A DNA stretch of 64,000 bases from RCIO01 sp035555795 (GTDB lineage: Bacteria; Pseudomonadota; Alphaproteobacteria; Rhizobiales; Rhizobiaceae): contig DATMGE010000082.1 of assembly GCA_035555795.1 (NCBI GenBank), forward strand, positions 1 through 64,000, read 5' to 3'. The translations under genes were made by a program, and so were the position numbers. Shown piece by piece: positions 54,396 through 63,900 of this stretch; the first letter of the stretch is position 1; each line of letters starts with the position of its first letter. The notes under the pieces were generated by a model. It searched no databases, had not been told where the DNA came from, and was given only the letters and a program-made list of their open reading frames with translations.

Positions 54396-55739
54396 ATGAC
54401 AGAACGATCCTGCCTTTGCGTGGTGCTGGCCGCAGGCGAGGGCACCCGCATGAAGAGCGACCTGCCCAAGGTGCTGCACCGCATTGCCGACCTGCCGATG
54501 GTGGCCCATGCGGTGAAGGCTGCGCGGGCAGCGGGGAGCGGCGACGTTGCGCTGGTGACCGGGCGCGGCAGCGACCAGGTGCTGAAGGCCGTCGAAGCCT
54601 TTTCCGCCGGCGTGGAAGCCTATGAGCAGACCGAGCGACTGGGCACGGCGCATGCGGTGCTGGCCGCCCGCGCGGCGATCGCACGCGGCTATGACGACAT
54701 CCTCGTGATGTTCGGCGATACGCCGCTCGTCGAGGCCGGTGCGCTGAAGGCGGCTCGTGATGCGCTGGCGGCCGGCGCGCATGTCGTGGTGATGGGTTTT
54801 CGCACCGACAGGCCGGCCGGCTATGGACGGCTGATCGAGAAAGGCGGACGCCTGATCGCGATTCGCGAGGATCGCGACTGTTCCGAGGAGGAGCGGCGCA
54901 TCACCTTCTGCAATGGCGGGCTGATGGCGATTTCAGGCGAGCATGCGCTGGCGCTGCTCGACAAGGTGGGCAATGCCAACGCCAAAGGCGAATTCTACCT
55001 GACCGATATTGTCGGCCTGGCGCATGAGGCCGGCCTCACCGTCGTCGCCACCGAGGCGGATGCCGAAAGCGTGCTCGGCATCAACAACCGCGTCGAGCTG
55101 GCCGAGGCGGAGGCGATCTGGCAGGCGCGGGCGCGGCGCAGGGCCATGCTGGACGGCGTCACGCTGGTTGCGCCCGAAACGGTGTTCTTCGCGCATGATA
55201 CGGAGATCGGACCGGATGCGCTGGTGGAGCCGCATGTCGTCTTCGGCCCCGGCGTGAAGATCGCCGGCGGCGCGATCATCCGTTCCTTTTCACATCTGGA
55301 AGGCGCGACCATTGGCCGGGGCGCCGAGATCGGCCCGTTTGCGCGGCTGCGTCCGGGCGCGGTGCTGGGCGAAAAATCGAAGGTCGGCAATTTCTGCGAG
55401 GTGAAGAACGCCACCGTCGATGCCGGCGCGAAGGTGAACCATCTCAGCTATATCGGCGATGCGACGATCGGCGCGAAGGCCAATATCGGCGCCGGCACCA
55501 TCACCTGCAATTATGACGGCTTCCACAAGCATCTGACCCAGATCGGCGCCGGCGCGTTCATCGGCTCGAATTCGGCGCTCATCGCGCCAGTCAGAATCGG
55601 CAACGGGGCCTATGTGGCGTCGGGCAGCGTCATTTCGGAAGACGTGCCGGACGATGCGATGGCATTCGGCCGGGCCCGCCAGGTGAACAAGGAAGGGCGG
55701 GCAGCCCCCCTGCGTGATCGTCTCTCAGGCGGCAAGTGA
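54396..55739 (+). CDS. glmU: Bifunctional GlcNAc-1-P uridyltransferase / GlcN-1-P acetyltransferase
   Basis: 447 residues. The N-terminal uridyltransferase has LAAGEGTRMKSDLPKVLH (residues 10-27) and VMFGDTPLVE. The C-terminal left-handed beta helix (about 255-447) has hexapeptide repeats, the active-site His in KVNHLSYIGDATIGAKANIG, and the signature ITCNYDGFHKHLTQIG. It makes UDP-GlcNAc for peptidoglycan and LPS. It precedes glmS by 131 bases on the same strand, so substrate supply genes are side by side. Confidence 0.95.
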   Translation: MTERSCLCVVLAAGEGTRMKSDLPKVLHRIADLPMVAHAVKAARAAGSGDVALVTGRGSDQVLKAVEAFSAGVEAYEQTERLGTAHAVLAARAAIARGYDDILVMFGDTPLVEAGALKAARDALAAGAHVVVMGFRTDRPAGYGRLIEKGGRLIAIREDRDCSEEERRITFCNGGLMAISGEHALALLDKVGNANAKGEFYLTDIVGLAHEAGLTVVATEADAESVLGINNRVELAEAEAIWQARARRRAMLDGVTLVAPETVFFAHDTEIGPDALVEPHVVFGPGVKIAGGAIIRSFSHLEGATIGRGAEIGPFARLRPGAVLGEKSKVGNFCEVKNATVDAGAKVNHLSYIGDATIGAKANIGAGTITCNYDGFHKHLTQIGAGAFIGSNSALIAPVRIGNGAYVASGSVISEDVPDDAMAFGRARQVNKEGRAAPLRDRLSGGK

Positions 55740-55870
55740 GCGGTGGTAACGGCACTTCAATGAAACCATGCCATGTTGCCGCGATGCGGACGCATTCGCG
55801 TGAAACGGGCAATGATAGGCCGGCGCGCCAATATGCGAGCCGGTATCCGGGCTGACTGGCGAGGTATGAC

Positions 55871-57694
55871 ATGTGCGGCATAGTGGGAATCGTCGGCCAA
55901 TCGCCGGTTGCGCCTCTGATCGTGGATGCGTTGAAGCGGCTTGAATATCGCGGCTACGATTCCGCCGGCGTGGCGACGGTCGATCATGGCGAGCTGGCGC
56001 GGCGCAGGGCCGAAGGCAAGCTCGTCAACCTTGAGAAGAAGATCAAGGACGAGCCGCTGGCTGGCCTGATCGGCATCGGCCATACGCGCTGGGCCACGCA
56101 TGGCGTGCCGAACGAGGTCAATGCGCATCCGCATTTCTCGGGCGATGTCGCCATCGTGCATAACGGCATCATCGAGAATTTCGCCGAATTGCGCGACGAA
56201 CTGACCGCCGATGGCTTCGTCTTCGCTTCGCAGACCGATACCGAGGTCGTCGCCCATCTCATCGCGCGCGAGCAGAAGCGCGGCGCAGAGCCGGTGGAGG
56301 CGGCGCGCCGGGCGCTGTCGCGGCTTGAGGGAGCGTTCGCGCTCGCGATCATGTTCCGCGGCGACGAGGACCTGATCATCGGCGCGCGCAACGGCCCGCC
56401 GCTGGCAGTCGGCCATGGAGAGGGCGAGATGTTCCTCGGCTCCGACGCGATCGCGCTGGCGCCCTTCACCGACACGATCACCTATCTCGAGGACGGCGAC
56501 TGGGTGGTGCTGCGCCGCGAGGGGATGACCATCTTCGACATGGCGGGCAACAAGGTGGAGCGTCGCCGCCAGAAGACGGTGTCGACCAGTTATCTCGTCG
56601 ACAAGGGCAATCGCCGCCACTTCATGGAGAAGGAGATCCATGAGCAGCCGGAGGTGATCTCCCACACGCTGGCGCATTATATCGACTTCGCCGCCTCGGC
56701 GCCGCGCACCGATCCGCTGCCGTTCGATTTCAGGGAACTGGACAGGCTGGTCATCTCGGCTTGCGGAACCGCCTATCTCAGTGGCCTCGTCGCAAAGTAC
56801 TGGTTCGAGCGCTATGCAAGGCTGCCGGTGGACATCGATGTCGCATCCGAATTCCGCTACCGCGAAATGCCGCTGACCAGGCGCAGCGCGGCGATCTTCG
56901 TGTCGCAGTCGGGCGAGACGGCCGACACGCTGGCCTCGCTGCGCTATTGCCGCAAGGAAGGCATTCCGATCGCGACGATCGTGAATGCGCGCGAATCCAC
57001 CATGGCGCGCGAGGCGGACGGCGTGTTCCCGACGCTGGCCGGTCCCGAGATCGGCGTTGCCTCCACCAAGGCATTCACCTGCCAGCTGTCTGTGCTGGCG
57101 TCGCTTGCCGTGCGCGCCGGGCTGGAGCGCGGCCACCTGTCGAAGGACGAAGCGCAGAAGCTGGTGCGCCAGCTTTCCGAAGCGCCGCGCCTGGCCACCG
57201 AAGTGCTCAAGCTGGAAGCCCAGATCGAGAAGGTGGCGCGCGAGCTGTCGCAGGTGCGCCATGTGCTCTATCTCGGTCGCGACACCAACTATCCGCTGGC
57301 GCTGGAAGGCGCGCTGAAGCTCAAGGAGATCTCCTACATCCATGCCGAGGGCTACGCGGCAGGCGAACTGAAACATGGGCCGATCGCGCTGATCGACGAG
57401 GCCATGCCGGTCATCGTGATCGCGCCGCATGACCGCATCTTCGACAAGACCGTGTCCAACATGCAGGAAGTGGCGGCCCGCGGCGGCAGGATCATCCTGA
57501 TCACCGATGCGCAAGGGGCCGCCCGCGCGACGATCAAGACCATGGAGACGATCGTGCTGCCGGACGTGCCGGAATTCATCGCGCCGATCATCTATGCGCT
57601 GCCGATCCAGCTTCTGGCCTATCATACGGCGGTGGTGATGGGCACGGATGTGGACCAGCCGCGCAATCTGGCCAAATCGGTCACGGTGGAGTGA
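55871..57694 (+). CDS. glmS: Glutamine--fructose-6-phosphate aminotransferase (isomerizing)
   Basis: 607 residues. Cys2 in MCGIVGIVG is the glutaminase nucleophile after Met removal; RGYDSAG and HTRWATHGVPNEVNAHPH belong to the glutaminase half. Two SIS domains follow (ISACGTAYLSGLVAKYWFE near 297-315; LYLGRDTNYPLALEGALKLK near 465). The C terminus DVDQPRNLAKSVTVE is characteristic. It makes glucosamine-6-P, the first step toward UDP-GlcNAc. GAGG lies 7 bases before the ATG. No glmS ribozyme or GlmZ-like target is seen in the 131-base leader. Confidence 0.96.
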   Translation: MCGIVGIVGQSPVAPLIVDALKRLEYRGYDSAGVATVDHGELARRRAEGKLVNLEKKIKDEPLAGLIGIGHTRWATHGVPNEVNAHPHFSGDVAIVHNGIIENFAELRDELTADGFVFASQTDTEVVAHLIAREQKRGAEPVEAARRALSRLEGAFALAIMFRGDEDLIIGARNGPPLAVGHGEGEMFLGSDAIALAPFTDTITYLEDGDWVVLRREGMTIFDMAGNKVERRRQKTVSTSYLVDKGNRRHFMEKEIHEQPEVISHTLAHYIDFAASAPRTDPLPFDFRELDRLVISACGTAYLSGLVAKYWFERYARLPVDIDVASEFRYREMPLTRRSAAIFVSQSGETADTLASLRYCRKEGIPIATIVNARESTMAREADGVFPTLAGPEIGVASTKAFTCQLSVLASLAVRAGLERGHLSKDEAQKLVRQLSEAPRLATEVLKLEAQIEKVARELSQVRHVLYLGRDTNYPLALEGALKLKEISYIHAEGYAAGELKHGPIALIDEAMPVIVIAPHDRIFDKTVSNMQEVAARGGRIILITDAQGAARATIKTMETIVLPDVPEFIAPIIYALPIQLLAYHTAVVMGTDVDQPRNLAKSVTVE

Positions 57695-57777
57695 CCACCG
57701 CGCTCGCTATTCAAAACGACATGTTCATGCACTACACATGTTGCAGTGCGGCGAGGCAGGCATAGCGAAGGAAGATG

Positions 57778-58473
57778 ATGGCCCGGCTGAGAAACTATTT
57801 CCTCACCGGCATCGTCGTCTGTGCGCCGCTGGCGATCACTGTCTATCTCATCTGGTACTTCATCCATCTGATCGACAGCTGGGTGAAGCCCTACATTCCC
57901 GATCGCTACAATCCGGATACCTATCTGCCGTTCGCGCTGCCGGGCTTCGGCGTGGTCGTCGCTATCCTGTTCATCACGCTGGTCGGCTTCATGACGGCCA
58001 ATTTCATCGGCAGGACCATCGTGGCGAGCGGAGAGCGCCTACTCGACCGCATGCCGCTGGTGCGCAACATCTACCGGGCGCTCAAACAGATATTCCAGAC
58101 CGTGCTCGCCAACCGAAGCGAGTTGTTCAACAAGGTCGGGCTGGTGGAGTGGCCGCGCCGGGGCCTGTGGTCCATCGTCTTCATCTCGAAGCAGGAGCCG
58201 GCGGAAATGAACGACGTGCTGGCGGAGCGCGAGGGCAGGACGATCGCCGTGTTCCGGCCCATCACGCCCAACATAACCACCGGCTACATCATGTATGTGG
58301 CGGAAAAAGACGTGATCCCGCTGTCGATCTCGGTCGAGGAGGCGGCACGCTTCCTCGTTTCGGCCGGCCTCGTGACGCCGCAGAAAATGCCGGGCGACGG
58401 TTCCCATGTTTCCGTGCGGGATGCCGTGTCGACGCTCGAGGAAGAGATCAGGAAATCCGGTCAGCCGGACTGA
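57778..58473 (+). CDS. DUF502 family membrane protein
   Basis: 231 residues. Two transmembrane helices (NYFLTGIVVCAPLAITVYLI and FGVVVAILFITLVGFMTANF) are followed by a conserved cytoplasmic part with VRNIYRALKQIFQTVL and VGLVEWPRRGLWSIVFISKQ. DUF502 proteins are widespread in alphaproteobacteria, and their function is unknown. ATG 57778 is preferred over 57775 because AAGGA is 5 bases upstream. The 3' end overlaps recG (opposite strand) by 13 bases. Confidence 0.85.
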   Translation: MARLRNYFLTGIVVCAPLAITVYLIWYFIHLIDSWVKPYIPDRYNPDTYLPFALPGFGVVVAILFITLVGFMTANFIGRTIVASGERLLDRMPLVRNIYRALKQIFQTVLANRSELFNKVGLVEWPRRGLWSIVFISKQEPAEMNDVLAEREGRTIAVFRPITPNITTGYIMYVAEKDVIPLSISVEEAARFLVSAGLVTPQKMPGDGSHVSVRDAVSTLEEEIRKSGQPD

Positions 58474-60575
58474 AGCAGGCGCACCGCCTCGTCGCGGCCG
58501 AACAGGTAGAGCAGCAGGCGCAATGCCTGCCCGCGCTCGGATGCGAGGTCGGGGTCGCGCTGGAGCATGAGGCGGGCATCGTCGCGGGCGATCTCCAGCA
58601 GGTCGGCATGGTGCTCCAGCCGCGCCACCTGGAACGATGCAGCACCTGATTGCCGCGTGCCCAGCAATTCGCCTTCGCCGCGCAGGTGCAGATCCTCCTC
58701 CGCGATGACGAAGCCGTCCTCCGTGTCGCGCATCACCGCGAGCCGCTGGCGCGCGATCTCGCCCAGCGGCCCCTCATAGAGAAGCACGCAGGTGGAGGCG
58801 GCATCGCCGCGCCCGACGCGGCCGCGCAACTGGTGCAGCTGCGCCAGGCCGAAACGCTCGGCATGCTCGATGACGATGATGGTGGCATCCGGCACGTCGA
58901 CGCCCACCTCGATGACGGTCGTGGCGACGAGGATGCGCGTGTCGCCGGCTTTGAATGCCGCCATCGCCGCGTCCTTCTCCAGCCCCGACATGCGGCCGTG
59001 GACGAGGCCGACCATCTCGCCGAAGCGCTTTTCGAGCGCGGCGAAGCGGTCTTCGGCGGAGGTGAGTTTTACCACCTCGGATTCCTCAACCAGCGGGCAA
59101 ATCCAGTAGACTTTCTGGCCCTCCGATACGGCATCGTCGATGCGGCCCACCAATTCGGCCAGCCGGCCGTCGGGGAGGGTGACGGTGCGTATCGGCTTGC
59201 GGCCGGCGGGTTTTTCCGTCAGCCGCGTCACCTCCATGTCGCCGAAGGCGGTGAGCACCAGCGTGCGGGGGATCGGCGTGGCGGTCATCACCAGCATGTC
59301 GGGCGCATAGCCCTTGGCGGCGATGGCGAGGCGCTGGTGGACGCCGAAGCGGTGCTGCTCGTCCACCACCACGAAGCCGAGGTCGCAAAAGGTCACGCTC
59401 TCCTGAAACAGGGCATGCGTGCCGACCACGATGTCGATGTCGCCCGCCGCGATGCGGGCCAGAACCTCCTCGCGCTCGCGGCCCTTGCTGCGGCCGGTGA
59501 GCAGGGCCACGCGCAGGCCGGCCTTTTCCACCAGCGGCGTGATGCTGGCGAGGTGCTGGCGGGCGAGGATTTCCGTCGGCGCCATCAGCGCCGATTGCGC
59601 GCCGGCCTCCGCCGCCCGCGCCATGCCGAGCAGCGCAACCACCGTCTTGCCCGCGCCCACGTCGCCCTGAAGCAGCCGCAGCATGCGCTCGGGCTTTTCG
59701 AGATCGGCGTGGATGTCCTCGATTGCCCGCTGCTGGCCTTCGGTGAGGCTGTAGGGCAGGGCGGCACGGATCGCCGCCTCGATGCGGCCGTCGCCCGTCA
59801 GCGCGCGGCCGGTGCTGCGCATGGTACGTTTGCGCACCAGCGAGAGCGCCAGTTGGCCTGCCAGCAGTTCGTCGAAGGCGAGGCGGCGCCATGCGGGCGA
59901 TGTCGGCGCGGCGTCTTCCGGCACGGCCGGATCGTGCAGCAGGCGCAGCGCATCGGCGAAGGGTGGGAAGCGCTGTTGCCGCGCGAGCGGGCCGTCGCCC
60001 CATTCGGGCAGGTCGGGCAGGCGCGCTACGGCCTGCGCCACGGCGCGCCGCAGCACCTTGCCCGAAAGGCCGGCCGTCAGCGGGTAGACGGGCTCGATTG
60101 CGGGCAGGGAGGCGGCATCGGCCAGCGGCACGATATGGTCGGGATGGACCATGCTCGGCCTTCCGTTGAACCACTCCATGCGCCCGCTCACCAGAACCTG
60201 CTCGCCTTCGGGCAGCAGCTTTTCGAGATAAGCGCGGTGGGCATGGAAGAAGGTCAGCGCGATCTCGCCCGTCTCGTCATGGGCGAAGACGCGATAGGGC
60301 ACGTTGCCGCGCCCGCGCGGCGAAGGCTGGTGGCGGTCGACGCGCAGCTCCAGCGTCACCACCGCGCCTTGCGGCGCTTCCGCGATGCCCGGACGCTGGC
60401 GGCGGTCGATCACCCCGTGCGGTAGCACGAAAAGCAGGTCGCCCACGCGCACCGGCCGGCCGCTCGTGTCGGCGGGCACGATTTCGGCCAGCAGGCCGGC
60501 CACCTTGTCGCCGACGCCTTCGAGGCTGGTGACAGGAGCGAAGAGGGGATCGAGGAGGGCCGGGCGCATCTTCAT
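58461..60575 (-). CDS. recG: ATP-dependent DNA helicase RecG
   Basis: 704 residues. The N-terminal wedge/OB domain starts MKMRPALLDPLFAPVTSLEG. The helicase core has Walker A RLLQGDVGAGKTVVALLGMA, VVDEQHRFGVHQR (DEQH box), VMTATPIPRTL and QLRGRVGRGDAASTC (motif VI). RecG remodels stalled replication forks and Holliday junctions. The start could also be the ATG at 60569 (MRPALLDPLF). It is divergent from sdhE; its 3' end overlaps the DUF502 gene. Confidence 0.95.
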   Translation of the reverse strand: MKMRPALLDPLFAPVTSLEGVGDKVAGLLAEIVPADTSGRPVRVGDLLFVLPHGVIDRRQRPGIAEAPQGAVVTLELRVDRHQPSPRGRGNVPYRVFAHDETGEIALTFFHAHRAYLEKLLPEGEQVLVSGRMEWFNGRPSMVHPDHIVPLADAASLPAIEPVYPLTAGLSGKVLRRAVAQAVARLPDLPEWGDGPLARQQRFPPFADALRLLHDPAVPEDAAPTSPAWRRLAFDELLAGQLALSLVRKRTMRSTGRALTGDGRIEAAIRAALPYSLTEGQQRAIEDIHADLEKPERMLRLLQGDVGAGKTVVALLGMARAAEAGAQSALMAPTEILARQHLASITPLVEKAGLRVALLTGRSKGREREEVLARIAAGDIDIVVGTHALFQESVTFCDLGFVVVDEQHRFGVHQRLAIAAKGYAPDMLVMTATPIPRTLVLTAFGDMEVTRLTEKPAGRKPIRTVTLPDGRLAELVGRIDDAVSEGQKVYWICPLVEESEVVKLTSAEDRFAALEKRFGEMVGLVHGRMSGLEKDAAMAAFKAGDTRILVATTVIEVGVDVPDATIIVIEHAERFGLAQLHQLRGRVGRGDAASTCVLLYEGPLGEIARQRLAVMRDTEDGFVIAEEDLHLRGEGELLGTRQSGAASFQVARLEHHADLLEIARDDARLMLQRDPDLASERGQALRLLLYLFGRDEAVRLLQSG

Positions 60576-60643
60576 GTCAGCTTATTGCGGGTTGCCGGTC
60601 ATGCAAGGCTGACAGGGCGGATCGCCCGCTATATATCCGCGCC

Positions 60644-60937
60644 ATGAACGCCACGACAACCGAACACGACATCGCAGCCCGCCGCCGCCGTGCCCGCTTC
60701 CGCTCATGGCATCGCGGCATGCGCGAGGCCGACCTGATCCTCGGCGGTTTCGCCGATCTCCATATGGGCACGCTGAGCGAGGCTGAACTCGACGCCTTTG
60801 AAGCGCTGCTCGACATTCCCGATGCGGACCTGCTGCGCTGGGTCACCGGCGAGGCGCAGGTGCCCGCCGGGGAGGATACGGCGCTCTTCCGCCGCATCGT
60901 CGCACATGCCCGCCGGGGCGCTTCGGAAACGAATTGA
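60644..60937 (+). CDS. sdhE: SdhE, FAD assembly factor of succinate dehydrogenase
   Basis: 97 residues, the Sdh5/SdhE (DUF339) family. The key motif is RSWHRGMREADLILGGFADL (R-G-x-x-E); the C-terminal half contains ALLDIPDADLLRWVTGEAQV. SdhE helps attach FAD covalently to SdhA. It lies between divergent recG and mfd, an arrangement common in Rhizobiales. The mfd ATG follows its stop by one base. Confidence 0.93.
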   Translation: MNATTTEHDIAARRRRARFRSWHRGMREADLILGGFADLHMGTLSEAELDAFEALLDIPDADLLRWVTGEAQVPAGEDTALFRRIVAHARRGASETN

Positions 60938-60938
60938 C

Positions 60939-63900
60939 ATGCCGCTCATCCGCCCCATCGGCCTGAAGCCGGGACGCACCGGCGTCGTCATCGTCGACGG
61001 CGTGGTGGACGGCTATGCCGCCTTCGCGCTGGCGCAGATCCGCACCGAAATCGCGCCGCAGGGCCCGATCCTCTTCGTGCTGCGCGACGGGCAGCGCATG
61101 CCGGCGATGCGCGATGCGCTGGCCTTCGCGGCACCCGGCGTGCCGGTGCTGGAACTGCCGGCATGGGACTGTCTGCCCTACGACCGCGTCTCGCCCGGCG
61201 CTGATGCCGCGGCACGAAGGCTCGACGCGATGGCCGCCATGGCAGCGCTGCGCAAGACGCCGCATCCCGCCTTCGTGCTGACGACGACCAATGCGCTGTT
61301 GCAGCGCATGTCGCCGGTCGCGGCGATCGAAGCGCAGGTATTTTCGGCGAAACCCGGCAACCAAGTGGACATGAACGCGCTGATCGCACGGCTGGAAAAC
61401 AGCGGCTTCGAGCGCGTCGCGACCGTGCGCGAGGTTGGCGAATATGCGGTGCGCGGCGGCATTCTCGACCTTTTCGCGCCCGGCAGCGAGGAAGCGCTGC
61501 GGCTCGATTTCTTCGGCGATACGCTGGAATCCATCCGTGCCTTCGACGTGGCGAGCCAGCGCACCACCGGCCAGCGCACCGCGCTGGTGCTCAATGTGAT
61601 GAGCGAGATCGCGCTGACGCCCGACGCGATCAGCCGCTTCCGCCGTGCCTATATCGAGATGTTCGGCGCACCCTCCCGCGACGACGCGCTCTATGCAGCG
61701 ATCAGCGAGGGACGGCGTTTCGCCGGCATGGAGCACTGGCTGCCGCTGTTCCACGAGCGGCTGGAGACGATCTTCGACTATCTGCCCGACGTGCCGGTGG
61801 TCTATGACAATCTGGCACGCGAGGCGCTGGCCGAACGCCACACGCTGATCCGCGACTATTACGAGGCGCGGCGCGACCAGTCGTCGGGCAAGGGAATGGG
61901 CGAGGCGGTGCCGTACAAGCCGGTGCCGCCGGAGCAGATGTATGTCGCGCCGGACGAGCTCGATCGCCTTGCGGCCGATCGCCTGTCGGTGGATTTCACC
62001 GCCTTCGACACGCCCGGGAGCAGCGCGCGCGCCGTCTTCCATGCCAATTCTCATGCGGGCCGCTCCTTCGCGGAGGAACGCGCCGACCCGAAGGTGAACG
62101 TGTTCGGTGTGACGGTGGACCACATCGCGGCGTTGCGCGTATCCGGCCGGCGGGTGATGGTGGCTGCGTGGAGCGATGGCTCGCTCGACCGGCTGGGCCA
62201 GATTCTTGCCGAGCACGGGCTTGGCGGGACGGCCACGGTCGACAGTCTCGCCGCGCTCGAAAAGCTGCCGGCGCAACAGGTCGGCTTCTCCGTGCTGCCG
62301 CTGGAGACGGGCTTCGAGGCCGGCGACCTCTCCGTCATCGCCGAGCAGGACGTGCTGGGCGACCGGCTGGTGCGCCGGCGCCGCAAGCGGGCCGCCAATT
62401 TCATTTCCGAAGTGACGGGCCTCGCGGCCGGCGACATCGTCGTCCACGCCGACCACGGCATCGGCCGTTTTATCGGCCTGCGCACCATCGAGGCGGCCGG
62501 CGCGCCGCATGACTGCCTCGAAATCCACTATGCCGGCGAGGACAGGCTATTCCTGCCGGTCGAGAACATCGAGCTTTTGTCGCGCTACGGCTCTGACGCG
62601 GCGGAAGCGACGCTGGACAAGCTCGGCGGCGGCGCATGGCAGGCGCGCAAGGCAAAGCTGAAGCGCCGCCTGCTGGAGATCGCCGGCCAACTCATCCGGC
62701 TCGCGGCAGAGCGCCAGATGCAATCTGCGCCAATCATCCTGCCGCCCGAAGGGCTTTATGGCGAGTTCGCCGCGCGCTTCCCCTATGACGAGACCGACGA
62801 CCAGCAAAACGCCATCGACGCGGTGGTGGAGGATCTTGCGGCCGGCCGGCCGATGGACCGGCTCATCTGCGGCGATGTCGGCTTCGGCAAGACGGAAGTT
62901 GCCCTGCGTGCCGCCTTCCTTGCCGCCATGGACGGTATGCAGGTGGCGGTAGTGGTGCCCACCACACTGCTTGCGCGCCAGCACTTCAAGACCTTCGCGC
63001 AGCGCTTCGCCGGCCTGCCGGTGGCAGTGCGCCAGGCCTCGCGCATGGTGCCGGCAAAGGAACTGGCCGAGACGAAGAAGGGCCTGGCGGAGGGCACGGT
63101 CGATATCGTCGTCGGCACCCATGCGCTGCTCGGCAGTGGCGTGACCTTCAAGAATCTCGGCATGCTCATCATCGATGAGGAGCAGCATTTCGGCGTCAAG
63201 CACAAGGAGCGGTTGAAGGAGCTCAAGAGCGACGTGCATGTGCTGACCCTGTCGGCCACGCCCATCCCGCGCACCTTGCAAATGGCGCTGACGGGCGTGC
63301 GCGAACTGTCGCTGATCGCCACGCCGCCGGTGGACCGGCTTGCGGTGCGCACCTTCATCTCGCCCTTCGACCCACTGGTGATCCGCGAGACGCTGCTGCG
63401 CGAGAGGTACCGCGGCGGGCAAAGTTTCTATGTCGTGCCGCGCATCTCCGACCTTTCGGAGGTGAAGGACTTCCTGTCCGGACAGGTGCCGGAGCTCAAG
63501 GTCGCTACCGCGCATGGCCAGATGCCGGCCGGCGAGCTCGACGACATCATGAACGCCTTCTATGACGGCCAATACGACGTGCTGCTTTCGACGACCATCG
63601 TTGAATCCGGCCTCGACATCCCCACCGCCAATACGATGATCATCCACCGCGCCGACATGTTCGGGCTGGCGCAGCTCTACCAGTTGCGCGGCCGCGTCGG
63701 CCGCTCCAAGCAGCGCGCCTATGCGCTGTTTACGCTGCCGGCCAACCGCTCGCTGACGCAGACGGCCGAGCGGCGGCTGAAGGTGATGCAGTCGCTCGAC
63801 ACGCTGGGCGCCGGCTTCCAGCTCGCCAGCCACGACCTCGACATACGCGGCGCGGGCAACCTTCTGGGCGAGGAGCAGTCGGGCCATATCAAGGAAGTCG

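Noticed and set aside
55740..55870. glmS ribozyme or GlmZ target upstream of glmS
   Set aside because: The 131-base leader shows no ribozyme core, and the ribozyme is typical of Gram-positive bacteria.
58650..60425. 591-codon plus-strand frame opposite recG
   Set aside because: recG helicase motifs on the minus strand are unambiguous; this frame is its antisense shadow.
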